The notes: generated from the sequence alone by a model not told the origin. A stretch of DNA of 64,000 nt from Apium graveolens (GCF_009905375.1 NC_133653.1:66933414-66997413); one strand, 5' to 3'. Shown: positions 46,326-58,315, counted from the first letter of the stretch. Translations and numbers: made by a program.

Positions 46326-47847
46326 TTTTTGGTCTCATGCATCAGACTTTATGATCAGTGTTTGCAGATTGTATTATCTATATATAATCTGTGCTTAATT
46401 TGAAAATTCATTAAATGCTGATTGTTATCTGATATGGATTTATATACTCTGATAAGTGTTTTGAATGTTCTGTGACTATTCAATCCAATGAGGATAACTG
46501 TGCTAGATGCTGACCTAGTAGTCTTTAACATACTAGAAATCCCATATTTGAATTAGTTGTTTATGTGGAAACTCATTAACACAAGCAGATTCTAATATTG
46601 AGCTTAGTCAAGTTTACTTTGTGTATCTTATTACTAAGTCTCAAACTTGATTCTTGTTTCTTATCTGTCAAATTCTGATGTTAGTAAATCTTAAGAATGA
46701 ACTAAGTGCTGATCAGCCTCACTTATCAAAAGAAAAGAAAACAAAAGAATAAAAGTCAAGTACTCCTTTGAGATCTAGAGTAAAAATGTGGAAGGGAAGA
46801 CCCAAGTACATTGCTGGTATTAAGTAATATGCATTAGAAAAGCAAAAAAAAATTCTTGGTGACTTTTCACACTCTATGATTACTGGAGAAATACTCTGAT
46901 AACATCATAAATTCTGATAAGCAGTCGTGACTCACTTACATTGAGAAGCCACTGTAAAAAGGAATTCAAAAGATGCATAAAATGAGCGCAAACAGTTGAG
47001 GTGGACTCTTGCATAAATTTGTTCTATAGTAGACATCATAACTGATGACAGATTTTAAGCATTTTTCTGAGTTATGCCTTATTTCTAAGATGTACTGATG
47101 TAGATCAGACTTTAATCTTTATCTGATATTATGCTGAATGCACACACTTTCACTCCATATGAATGATGAAAATTATTGTGGTGATTAAGTTGTTTTTGAC
47201 AAACAGTTAAGTGTCATTTGCATAAATTCTGAGGACAAGTTCTGATGGACATTCTGATGATTAAAATCTGAAGAAAAGAAGTCAGTATTTGTATGAAGAA
47301 TCACAGAAAAAGATATTCACTTTTTGAGTACAGAAGCCATGTTCTGATGATTGTTAAAAATCTGATATAAGTTAAGTTCTGATATTAAATCCTGATGGAA
47401 TCCTTGATACTTACGTGGCATTTTTCTTTACTTGACTTATTTGTGGTAAAATCTAAAACAGTCATATTTAAATCAGAATAAATTTGGGTGAGATAAAAAT
47501 AGTCATAATCATTATGGGTTAGTGGTTAACTTGTATGTCCTGAAAAACTGCTTGTGCACGGTAATTATTGCTTATTTTACATGCCCATTAACTCCTACCC
47601 TAACCGTTTTTTGACTGTTCATACAGTGCTAGGTGTAAAGTATATCCCATGCTTCGAAAATATAACTGTTGAGTGGAGAGAGTATATATATGGGGGTTAA
47701 AATATTTTCTAATCTTTTACTTACTTTTCTATTCTTAATCTCTTTTACTTTCTCTCTCTCTCTCTAATATTCTCTGAAGCGTTTTCTTTCAGGACTTTTA
47801 ACAAACAATTTACAAACACTCTCTTTCTCACTTAATTTCTTACAGAG
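46326..47847 (+). other. Spacer between pol and accessory ORF in element B
   Basis: 1.5 kb, AT-rich, no ORF of note. It is scattered with TTCTGATG/TCCTGATGG-like words, the reverse complement of the TCAGGACTTA/ATCAGAAC motif in B's own U3. Its last 170 bases look like a promoter and leader: TATATATA at 47683-47691, then a CT-rich stretch (47745-47770) up to the ATG at 47848. Confidence 0.6.
47683..47691 (+). promoter_or_regulatory. Candidate internal promoter (TATA) for B's accessory ORF
   Basis: GTATATATATGGGGG lies about 160 bases before the accessory-ORF ATG and is followed by a CT-rich leader typical of plant 5' UTRs. Element A has TATAAATA at the same place relative to its accessory ORF. 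Confidence 0.45.
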
Positions 47848-50208
47848 ATGGCACCAAAAGACGTAATTTTTAATGGGCTAAGTTTGTTCCTAACAACTAC
47901 TTCGCCATTCTTAGCAAGGCTGAAGCTCCATCGAAACTTCACTTCATTCAGGATTTTCTCGCTAATTCTGATATTGGGTATGCTCTAACCCAACTTGATG
48001 CAGTCTCTGGAACTCAAGTACTGGAGTTCTGGAGAAGTGGAGTATATGATGATGGTGGTGCTCAGGGGTCCCCGAGTATGAGCATGTCGTGACATTGGCC
48101 ACGATTCGACAAGCACTGCAGCTGCCTGGGAACTGTGTTTGCTCTACTATTGAGGAGCCAGTTCTTTAAAATATGATGGCCAGTCTGGGGTATGAAAAGA
48201 CATTGGCTAAGCTGAGTCAATTGAAAAGACCTTACATGAGGAGGGAATGGAGTTTCTTCTTTGACTACATTACCAAGGCTTTTGCAAACAAATGTTCTAA
48301 CTTCGATGCAATCCACATATTTAGTCAACAAATCGGGTATGCTCTCAGTAATCAAACTGATTTTGATTATGCAAGTGATATCTTAGGTTTCATTGGGGAT
48401 AGGATGACAGAAGACAGAAATACTTTTTATTTTGCCAGATTCTGTCAGCTTATTTATAGTTTTTGTTATGATGATAAGCCCTAATCAGCTAGTGAATTAA
48501 TTCCATCATTTAGACTAGCTAAAAGAGCTTTTAATGACTTATTATCTACTGATAATAAGAACTCTGTGTTAAGACCCCTCCGAGTTCCTTTATCTGTCAA
48601 ACAAGCCTTAATAATCTATGCTCCAGTTAAATACACTGCACTATATATCCTGATGTCCAATCATCAGAACCTCAACCATCAGCACCTACCACCTCTACAC
48701 AAACACCTCAGACTTCTCAACCATCAACACAAATATCCAGACCTTCATCTTCCAAACCTTCTAAGAGGAAAAAGTCTTTTCCTCAACCTTCACAAAAGAG
48801 AAGGAAGATAATTCTCAGAGATGAGTCTGAGAGTGAAGAGGAAACAATTGAAGCACGGGTTCATACATCGGAACCTGTGATAATTGAAGCTGAGAATGTT
48901 ACTTCTCAGAAAGAGAAAGCAACTCAAAGTTCTGATACTTTGAAAAGGAAATCTGTAAATTCTGATGCTGCTGAAGAGACTCCTTCATTGGCAAAGAGAT
49001 TGAAGAAAATGAAGGCTAGGAGGTATTTGGCTAAGGCTATATCAGAAGATACTGAAGAAGCTGAGGATGGGGTTCAGGAATCTCTGATCTCACAAGAACC
49101 AATTATCATTGAAGCCCTTCCATCTCAAGCCAAAGACATTGCTAATGACATAGTTATTACCTCTCATGTATCTCCTATTAAAGCTACAGATGATGCTAAA
49201 GAACAAACTGATAATTCTGAAATAGATATTCATAATTTAAATATACCTGAAGTTCTTTATCTGGAAGCTCCATCTACATTAAAGACACCAGCTCTGGAGA
49301 TAAATTCTGCTGATCAGAATTTAGATGATGTTATCCTGAATCTCTAGTTGCTTCACATACTGTTGAGCTATCAGAACAGAATGAGTCTTCCTCAAATTCT
49401 GATGACAGTGTTTCGGTTGAGACTCCAGTACCTACTTTGGGCAAGGAAGAATTGGTGAAGAAATTTGTTGAAAAGGAAGCACATATTCCATAGGAGGATA
49501 CTCACAGAGGTGTTGAGTGGACCAAGAAGTGGAATGAATCAGATTTTATTCCATGTTCTAAAATTCTGACAGAGCATATTACAAAAGCTGATGAGTTGCT
49601 CACAAATACTGATTTCAAGACACAACTCAAGATCACAGCTCTGTCTATAAAACATCTTCAAGGTCTACATACTTCTACTCATGAAAAGGTTGATACACTC
49701 AGGGAACAAGCTGATAAGTTCAATCTACAGATCAAGCTTGACAAAAACATGTATATCAGACCTAATTTTGAAAAAGTTGCAGCCATTGAGAAAACTTAAG
49801 AGAAGCAACATGCCCAAATTATTGAGGTTCTGGATAATTAAGCTTCTCAAAAAGCTCAATTGGATGAAATACAATCTTCAGTTGAACTTCTTCTTTCTCT
49901 CTTACTTCCCGATGATGCCAAAAAGGGCGAGAAGGTAGTTAAGTCCAAATGTTCACCTACTCAAGAATTGAAGAAAAAGGATGATAAAGTTGATGACCAG
50001 GGAAACTCTGAAAAGAGCAGAGGTCAAAGAAAAGTTCAAGGAAAATATTCTATTCATAACAAGTCAAGTGCTGATGATGTGAATGCTCAAAGATTGAAGT
50101 CAAGTGGTGATAAGCAAAGTCTGATGTCAAGTTCTGATATTCTGATTCAATCAGGATCTGAAGACTCTCAGAATTTTTTGCAATCTCTGAAGTTAAAGGG
50201 GTAGCAGA

Positions 50209-50773
50209 CTACTTGTTAGATATATTTGATAAGGTCATGGCTAATGTGATTTATGTTTAGTTTTCAGATCTTAGTTAAACAGGATAAATCAGTACTTACT
50301 GGAAGTCAGGACTTAAGGATATCAGTACTTATATTATTAGGAGATAATCATCAGAAGATGGATATCAGAACTTAAGTACTGAAGGACGTTCAGATAAGGA
50401 AGGAAGCTGGTTAAAGGAAAGAAGATCGAGACAAACATAAGAAGAGATATGCATGAAGATGGAATTCTATAAAGAATAGAATACTTGGAAGAAAAGATAT
50501 CTGATCGATATATTTTAGGAGGCATAATTATATTCCATATCAATTAGTGATTATCTTGTATCTGTGTAGTATATAAACACAGACATAGGGTTTACACTAT
50601 AAGTGTTATCACAATCGAGAAGATTATTCATTATAACCCTAGCAGCTCTCGTGATATTTGTTCATCACTGAGAGAGAACAGCTGTTACTTGAGTTATTAA
50701 AGTTCGATTTGATTGTGCTATACACTGTATTCACCCCCCCCCCTCTACAGTGTGTGTGTGACCTAACACTACT
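50209..50773 (+). repeat. Target-site duplications of the solo LTR (CTACT at both ends)
   Basis: CTACT at 50209-50213 and 50769-50773, directly against the LTR ends. Confidence 0.95.
50214..50768 (+). mobile_element. Solo LTR of the element B family (555 bp)
   Basis: It starts TGTTAGATATATTTG and ends GACCTAACA. It resembles B's LTRs along its whole length, including the TCAGGACTTA repeats, the TATATAAA box (50570-50577) in the CTGTGT/ACACAG frame and the C-run near the end. The internal part was lost, presumably by recombination between two LTRs. It lies in B's accessory ORF, so a family member jumped into another. Confidence 0.95.
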
Positions 50774-52261
50774 GTTTATTACAAAGATCCTAAAATCCAG
50801 ACACTTGATGAGGAGATAGCAAGAACATTATTTCTGAAACACAATCCAGGAATGGATTTAGAAACTCTCAAGGAGGAAGAAGCTAGATTTGCTGCTGAGA
50901 AGACAAATCCTAAGTCTAAAGCTTCTGATGCAAAGAAACCTCTAAGGCCTAAGGAAAAAGGCATTGTGATCAAGGAAAAGTTAAATTCTGAAACTTCAAA
51001 GTCCAAGACTAGATCAAAGACTGAGAGTGATCCCAAAGACAAAGGGAAAGGAAAAATTTATGAACCAGCCAAGTCACTGGACTTGAAAACTTCTCAAGAT
51101 CTGATGAAACCAGTTTGTAAAATGGTTCAAGTAACTGATGATAATCTTGTTGAAGATGAAATTGTTCAAATTCTGAAAAGAAAAAAGATAAATGAAGATT
51201 CTAAAACAACCTCTGACACTGCTCAAGTTGTTGTTCAGAATAAAGGACATGAAGGTACAGAAGAAACATCAAATTCTGATCAAGCTATCAAGACATCAAC
51301 TACTGACAATGCTCAAGTTGATTTGGATAAAATGACAACTGCTGATAAAAAGAAGCTGTTATGGAAGAAAGATACTCCAGTTGAACCAAAATCCAATCTC
51401 ATGATTAATCAACTTGCTACATTTGGGTTGAAAGCCAAGCAACCTAGAGATAGAGCTGGATTAGGTTCTGACGAAGAGAAGATTCAAACATGAGTAGAGG
51501 TTACTCTAAAAGATCTTTTCATATTGACAGACAAACCATATGAACAAATCAAACAAAGGCACCTTGACAAGGTGTTGTCTGCTCAAATTGTAATAGATGC
51601 TCATGACAAAGAGAATCTAAAAGAGAAATTGATCTTATTTCTCAATGATGGAAGGACTTATAGATTAGCTGATACTGATGTGTTAAAGAAGTCTACCAGA
51701 GAACTTCAACATATTCACTATCTTCTGGAAGTAAAATCTGATGTTACAAGAAGATGGTTAGAATACATTTTGAAGGCTATAAGAGATCTATTCAGAATCT
51801 CTGGTACAAAGACTTCTCATTGCAGTCCAGTGATTACGGAAGGTGATGGAAGAGAAATTCCTATGCTGAAGAATTCTGCTAAGGTGGAAGCTATTCTGAA
51901 AGGAAGATGCTTATATTATAATGAAAACTCTTCACATCCTATGGTTATCAGACTTGGTGATGGAATTGAAATAACATCCATTCAAGCTCTCAAAACAGCC
52001 ATTTATCACATTGGTGATAGTAAAGAAGAAGAACTGATGCAGGTCATAGCACAATTAGCTGAAGTTCTGAAGAAAGCTGAAGATAATCTGATAAATGATT
52101 TTGTTAAGAATCATTATGGATTCAGATTTATTCATTGATGTTGGTAAAGCTGGATGTTTTGTAAGTTGTAATTAATAGTCTTATTAAACTCTTATTGCAT
52201 TTGGACTTAAATGTTTTTGACATCATCAAATCTATTAACTTGTATATTCTTGCATAATTTA

Positions 52262-52276
52262 CAAGTTGGGGGATAT
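52262..52276 (+). other. Polypurine tract of element B
   Basis: CAAGTTGGGGGATAT lies directly before the 3' LTR, a common copia arrangement. Confidence 0.8.
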
Positions 52277-52860
52277 TGTTGGATATATTTGAGATGTCAT
52301 GTCTAATATGTTTCATGTTTAGTTTTCAGATCTTACCTAACAGGAAATATCAGTTCTTACTGGAATTAGGATTTAATGGAAGTCAGGACTTAAGGATATC
52401 AGGACTTAGATTATCAGAAGATGGATATCAGAACTTAAGTACTGGAGGACTAACAATTAAGGAAGGAAGCCGATTTACAGGAAAGAAGATCGAGACTAAT
52501 ACAAGAAGAAGATATGCATGGAAAGAGTTAGAGGACTAGAAGAATTATATAAGATATCTGATTGATATATTTTAGGAGGCAGAATTATATTCCATATCAA
52601 TTAGAAGTTATCTTGTAACTGTGTGTCTATATAAACACAGAAATAGGTTTACTCTATAAGAGTTACGATCATCGAGAAGATCATACAATTGTAACCTAGC
52701 AACTCTCGTGATATTTGTTCATCACTGAGAGAGAACAGTTCCATTGTAACAGAGTTTATTATATCGAATACATCTGTTTTCTGTTACTTGTGCTTCAAAT
52801 CAATTTGATTGTATTCTACACTGTATTCAACCCCATTCTACAGTGTTGTGTGACCTAACA
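52277..52860 (+). repeat. 3' LTR of element B (584 bp)
   Basis: TGTTGGATATATTTG...TGACCTAACA. It lacks the small duplication present in the 5' LTR. TATATAAA at 52628-52635 within CTGTGT/ACACAG. Confidence 0.95.
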
Positions 52861-52865
52861 AAAGT
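52861..52865 (+). repeat. Target-site duplication of element B, right copy (AAAGT)
   Basis: It pairs with 26370-26374. Element A resumes here. Confidence 0.9.
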
Positions 52866-53502
52866 ATATAGAGAGCTGAGTTCTCGATAAATCTAAATGA
52901 CTTCTCGACAAGTCATTTTGAGACTTCTCAATTGAGTTCTCAATAAATCTTTTTCAGACTTTTCGAAGGACTTCTTAACAAGCCTCGTTATGACTTCTTG
53001 ATAAGTATTGTAGAGATCTCGATATATGTTTATTCATAGAGTTCTATACAAGTATAAATTTTAAACTTCTTGATAACTTAAAACTGAATTAATTTAATTA
53101 ATAAATTATTTTAGTAATATACTTTTGATACAAAATAATTCTAATTTTATTTTGATGTATTCAAATAAAAATTGGGAAATTCAGTTCATTCAGGACAAAC
53201 TGGGTACTTATTTGACATCTCAATAAGCCACTATCTAGTTCTCGACAAGAGTCAAGACAATGATATCTTGATATGTATGTATTCATTCACGTGACTTTTC
53301 GATAAGCTAATGCCAACCGTTTATTCCTACTTCTCGACAAGTCACTTACCTTTTTCTATAAATACCCAGACATCATGACATAATCCCTCTTTACGCGTTC
53401 GAGATCTCAATTGACCTAGTTTTTGCAAACCTTAACCGCTCTCTCACTTTTTGAGTTCTTTCTCTCTTAAATTTCTTATCCACTCAAATTTATACACTCA
53501 TA
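52866..53502 (+). other. Spacer between pol and accessory ORF in element A
   Basis: It continues the spacer that starts at 26133. It contains several TTCTCGACAAGTCA/CTCGATAAG words (e.g. near 52881, 52901, 53233, 53297 and 53331), the same motif as the tandem array in A's LTR and in the same orientation, then TATAAATA at 53357-53364 and a CT-rich leader. Confidence 0.6.
53357..53364 (+). promoter_or_regulatory. Candidate internal promoter (TATA) for A's accessory ORF
   Basis: CTATAAATACCC lies 139 bases before the ATG at 53503, just after a CTCGACAAGTCA copy (53331-53344). Confidence 0.5.
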
Positions 53503-56100
53503 ATGGCTGCAGACACTGTTAGAGCTGTTATACCTAAGGATGGTACCAACTACTTAGCTTTTACTGATGCTAACCAAGCTCCTGACAGTTTCAAGAGCTT
53601 TGTTAAGTTTTTATCTGAGATTTACTTTGCAGGTGCTTTGACTGTTAATCCTCTCCTGTACTTAAATGTTCTCAATGACTTCTGGGATTCAGTTGTAGTT
53701 AGGACTGTTGTGCATGAGAATTAAGCCGTGTCTTTTATGGTAAATTGCTCAATCCAAGGCCAACAAGTGGAATTTGATGAGAATGATGTCAACAAGGCAC
53801 TGAGAATCCCTACTGACATCATGGTGGAGGTACCAACTCAACATGAGTTAGCTGAATTTATGGATTTCATAAATTACAGTGAGAAAATGAACCTTGTCAT
53901 CTTGAACAAAAAGAATCTAAGGAGGGAATGATCATTCTTGTTTGACTCAATAATGAGAGACTTCACCTGCAGGAAGACTGGGTATGACAATATATCCAGT
54001 ATGGTCCAAAAGCTAGTGTTCTCCATGGCTAACAAGAGGCACATTAATGTGGGGCTATTGATCCTAGAAGAACTCAGCACAAGGCTCACAATGTCTTTGG
54101 CCACTAGAGGTAAATAAATTTTCTTTCCTAGGTTTATTATATCTACTTTAAGTCATAAAGTTACAAACATACATTTACTTAGTGATATTGATAGGACTAA
54201 AATAGGCAACTATAAACAAGTCCAAAATTTTATTTGGTTCACTAATTACAAAGAATAAGGTACCAGTAGGTATGAAATTCACTAACTCTATGTTAAAAAG
54301 ATTCATGACCTACCCATACCAAATGCCTGGCATGAGGTATAATGCCATATATAATAGAATTATGGCTCATGTACCTGTGGAAGTACAAACACAGGAAAAC
54401 TAACACGGGCCTTCCAAAACTAAGACCCTTTCTTCATTACCATTAGAAGCTAGGAAACCAACCACTTCATCCTCTGAACAGGCTAGAGTGACTAAAAAGA
54501 AGAGAAAGCAGGCACCCTTAATTGTCATAAATGAGAGTGGTGAGGATCAAATCCAACTAGAGTCTAACCTGGTCAAAAAGCCAAAAAAGATAAAAAAAAT
54601 TGAGCTGACCACTCATGAAGCTACCTCTATATCCTTCCAAAAGGATGCAGTTATAAAAGAGGGAAATAAACAGACTCAAGGGGCATCTTCTCAATAAGGT
54701 GTCTCTATTTAACAAAGCACTTTCCCTAGTGCGATCCATAAAGAGTCTGCACCCCAACTTGAGCACTCTCAAGTTGGTGAAAGAAGAAATACGGTTGGCA
54801 CTAACACTAAGAGCACAACAATTGAAGCTCCCTCATCCATACAGGGGGAGCTGCCAACACTCAATGCTAACATCACAACTCTTATATCTTAAATTTATTC
54901 TTCATATAATGAAACACTTGAATCCACTTCTCAAGTGTTTCCAAAATCAACTGACACAGTTCAAGAAACTCTGATCACCACCCAGGAACCACATTTAGAT
55001 GGTGAGGGCTACAAGCTGGGGTAGGCTTTGATGACACCATCCAAACCATAGGGGTTTCATTAGTTTTGACTGAAGACCCTGTGGATGTTACTCAAGAACC
55101 TTCATATGCCAAACAATCTTCACAGATTGACAGGTTTGAGGGTTGTACTCCTGATGGGGAGCTATCTAAATCCTCTCCAATTCAATTGGAGGTTCCTCAA
55201 GTAGGCACAACTCCCCTCAAAACCCTAGATGAAATTATATTGTCAATTGAAGCTAGGAGTACAATTGCCAAAGATCCAGCTATTGGGGAGGCAAGTGTAG
55301 AACATTTAAGTGCCGGTTCTTTGCAAGAAGAATAAGGGTTTGAGTCTATGGTGCATGATAGTAACCTAGTCAACTCCCCTCTAATTCCATTGGAGGTTCC
55401 CATTACTGGTGAACAACAAACTATCACAACCACACCAACAGATGTGAGTCCAACTGTGACTCTTATCACAGGGTTTCCTACCACCTTTAACCCTTTCACC
55501 TCAAACCAAATAGACATGCGATCTACCTAAAAACTATACCACAACCTTCTCACCTCATATCTTAATGGCTTCAAGATGCTCAAGGCCAACCAACCACTGT
55601 AAATGATTTTTTGGTTGAGCAACTGCAGGCCAAGCCAATATCACCCAACAACTCCTTACAACAAATATGTCAAACCAAGACAATCAATCCATACTGCTTT
55701 CATACAAGGAGGATGTTGAAGAGCCGTAGGAGAATACAGATGAAGTAGATGGTAATGTGGATGTATGGCTCTCATAGGATTTTACTACTACTATGGAGTG
55801 TGACAGAGGTGTACAAAGCACATTTGAAGGCCTTTCATCATATTGGAAGAGCTATGGAAAGCACCTGGGTCAAACATCAAGCTGAAGTGAAAAAATTGGT
55901 GAATGACAGGATTGATGAGTTGATGCCAACATTTCAAGACATCAAGACCAAGTTCAACAGATTTTCTGACAGGCTCCAAGCCCTCTGTCTCACTCCTGAA
56001 GAAGAAAATGTGTCTTAGCTAAGAAAATATTTCAAAGCTCTGCATGAAGTGATTCAGAATCAAATTACTCATAATAATGACTCAAAGGTCAAGCTGGATC
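53503..56100 (+). pseudogene. Accessory ORF (downstream of pol) of element A, broken and truncated
   Basis: The ATG at 53503 opens MAADTVRAVIPKDGTNY. It contains ALTVNPLLYLNVLNDFW (about residues 46-62), the hallmark of the SIRE-lineage accessory ORF, then LRREXSFLFDSIMRDF (about 53911-53960), homologous to LKRPYMRREWSFFFDYI in B. A TAA at 53722-53724, a TGA at 53929-53931 and later stops and shifts break it. The middle (54400-55530) is Ser/Thr/Pro-rich, and the end (55790-56090) looks like a coiled coil (HQAEVKKLVNDRIDELMPTF). Element 3 cuts it at 56100. Confidence 0.8.
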
Positions 56101-56460
56101 TGTGGCGCCCTCCAAACCCGGGTCAGAAGTTTTGGATCCACAACACATACAAAATATATAATCTAAATAAGAAATAGTATTTGCAATAACCCTGCTTTAT
56201 ATAACCACGGATCGCAACAGGTTAAAGTATGAAAACAAGCCACAACCTTAACTTTTATTACTACGTACCAAATCCCAACTAATTTAGCTTACAACTGATA
56301 ATATAATTATTCTTACAATCTTACTATCTCACTACCGCAACAAACTCCAGTTAGCTCAAACCAACTCAATCTGGAATCCTAGCTTGTACATTGAACTGGG
56401 AAACCTCGCTATCAACCGTATCCTTCTTAACTGTAGAATACATAAAAAGATTCGCAAGAG

Positions 56461-56476
56461 TGAGCTAACTAGCTCA
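56461..56476 (-). promoter_or_regulatory. Second conserved hairpin, LTR3 copy
   Basis: TGAGC, loop TAACTA, GCTCA on the plus strand; on the minus strand it is followed by ACTCTTGC and TTCTACAG, parallel to Element 1. Confidence 0.45.
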
Positions 56477-56595
56477 ACAAGTTACAATGACAATAATTGG
56501 GGTTAATCAATGATTAAACAAGATGATTCAGAGGAATCAAGTTTATTGCTAGACAATAATTAGAATTGGATATTCATTTTAAGTGTTAAAACCAA

Positions 56596-56626
56596 GGTTA
56601 GGCTGCTGATCAGTCACGCACTAACC
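56596..56626 (-). promoter_or_regulatory. Conserved LTR hairpin with palindromic loop, LTR3 copy
   Basis: GGTTAG (56596-56601) pairs with CTAACC (56621-56626); the loop contains CTGATCAG, fully self-complementary. It lies 495 bases from the 3' end of the LTR, against about 465 in Elements 1 and 2. Confidence 0.6.
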
Positions 56627-58315
56627 CCGAGCAAAGCACACAACACTGCTCTAACAACTGGATCCAAGGCACACATTGGCCTAATTGACCATAGATATGG
56701 TCTGACCACGAATCTGGTCCTCATATAAAAAAACTATCCAATTCTAAAGCAGTTCAATATGATAAACAATATAATTTGATAAACACGATCATAATCAATG
56801 ATGGTTAAACACTTGAATAAAAACGTTAAGAAACTCATGGATATCTCAAGGGTATATAAAGGTATGTATAAGAAACGGTTTTCAGTTTGTAAAATGATCA
56901 GGTATTGGACGAATACTGATTTTTCAAGGTATAGTTCTTTGATGTTATAAAGAATGGTTGGAGTATAAAAGTTTATGTGTTTTCGAACAATTTTTGCTCC
57001 AGTGTTTGGTGTTTGGTAGTTATAAATTTGGGGAGTGGTATCATATTTGTGTGATTTGGTATCTGAGGACCAACAAAGGATGGTTTACAAAGAACAAGTC
57101 TTACGGCTCAAGATCAAGAAAAATTAGGGTTCAAGGGTAAATAGTTTAAAGCACTTGCAATATAAACAAGAGTTATTTTGAATAAGAGCGACATATTATG
57201 AAACAATTCGAAAATAATTACGATATATCTTGAAGAAAAGTTCGGAAGTACTTGCTTTACAGGGCTTTATTACTATTACTGATCAACTCTGAGTTGACTC
57301 TATCGCTCAGGCTTTAACGTCCCACTACTAGATCCCATTGGATTCGACTTCGACACTCAGGTTTTTCTGTTGAAACTCTACTGAGCTCGTCGACTGACCA
57401 CTAGGTTATCTTTAGTTCCCGACTATGACCTACAGGGTCGAAATACCCCATGTTAGACATCTAGGTATGCTTGACATATCCTCGATACCAATTTTACCCA
57501 ACGATATTCAAACCCGACTCGTAATTATGTATATTATAATAATACAGGCAACAAGTAGGGTTCACAATCTCGAAAATCTGTTCGGTGTTCGTTTTCGGAA
57601 AATACATATACTCTTTATTTTACGAAATTAGGGTTATCGATTTGGCAGAATATTTCATCACATCGTATAACCAAGTTTCGTATAAAACGCACACACACAT
57701 ATATATATAGTCCCTCGACGTCCCGATATTCATCGGATATGTTCCCGTATTTACATAATTCAGTTTCCCGAAAATCGGGCAGCGTCTCCTTTGTTTATCG
57801 GACTACCCGTCGAAACATCAATCGACGTCAATTCAATAACAACAATCCAATTTAAACCACGACAACCAATCACAACTCGCAAATTCCAATCACCGATACA
57901 ATTTAGTTATTAATCATTATTATTCGCATGTTTATATTTTTTTTTATTTGTAGGACTCAGAAATGATTCATCACCGTCCACCATCCACCGTCCGCTTGTG
58001 AAAGTCATCGCGGGCGGCGGCAAAATTCCGCGGGTACCCAATTAATTCCCCGGGTTTCCAACACGAAACTTCGCCGATTAATTCAATTAAATTACCGCAT
58101 GACATCGATAACATCACGAATATTGACTCAAATAATTCCTGCAATTAAAAGGAAATTTAATCAAAATAAATAACATCCAACCCAACTGCACAAGAGGCCC
58201 AATACTGTTAGGCCAAAAATAACAGGGCCGAAAGTTCAGCCTTGCAAAATAACAGGAGAAGACAGAAGCAGAACCACGACGCAACGCAGCCAAACACGGC
58301 CACCGCCGCACAATC

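Larger units (their letters stand above)
47848..52138 (+). pseudogene. Accessory ORF (downstream of pol) of element B, broken
   Basis: Counted without the solo LTR, the region would code about 1240 residues. The start is the ATG at 47848 in CAGAGATGGCACC. The N-terminal globular part (to about 48500) contains EFWRSGVYDD and MRREWSFFFDYI, and matches element A's accessory ORF (REWSF/REXSFLFDSI) and the SIRE-lineage ORF whose usual hallmark is ALTVNPTIY...FW. Then a Pro/Ser/Thr-rich, Lys/Glu-rich disordered middle (48650-49350), a coiled-coil-like part (49550-50200), the solo LTR, more Lys/Glu-rich sequence, and a compact C-terminal domain (51524-52138). Stops near 48167, 48482, 49347, 49490, 49798, 49840, 50203 and 51491 break it. 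Function unknown; env-like in some literature, but I see no signal peptide or membrane segment. Confidence 0.75.
26375..52860 (+). mobile_element. SIRE-like Ty1/copia element B, carrying two later insertions
   Basis: Parts: 5' LTR 26375-26970, PBS 26973-26984, gag 27025-29375, protease-integrase 29376-31232, RT-RNase H 44783-46325, spacer 46326-47847, accessory ORF 47848-52138, PPT about 52262-52276, 3' LTR 52277-52860, TSD AAAGT. Without Element 2 and the solo LTR it would be about 12.4 kb. The LTRs differ by a 12-13-base indel and roughly 5 % of positions by eye, so B is much older than Elements 1 and 2. Internal stops make it non-autonomous now. Confidence 0.95.
5682..56100 (+). mobile_element. 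Old SIRE-like Ty1/copia element A, host of the nested insertions
   Basis: Parts in order: 5' LTR (5682-6673, continued 20217-20503), PBS (20506), gag-pol (20554-26132), spacer (26133-26369 plus 52866-53502) and accessory ORF (53503-56100). It is split by Element 1 (TSD ATGCA), by B (TSD AAAGT) and on the right by Element 3. The 3' LTR is off-window or lost, so the left edge is an estimate: TGTACAATAACAAG at 5682 is the best TG start I can see, with no inverted-end or TSD proof. Many stops and frameshifts make A the oldest of the plus-strand elements. Confidence 0.75.

Noticed and set aside
47848..52138. Host gene in the downstream region of element B
   Set aside because: It lies between B's pol and PPT/3' LTR, and its N-part matches element A's accessory ORF, so it belongs to the retrotransposon.
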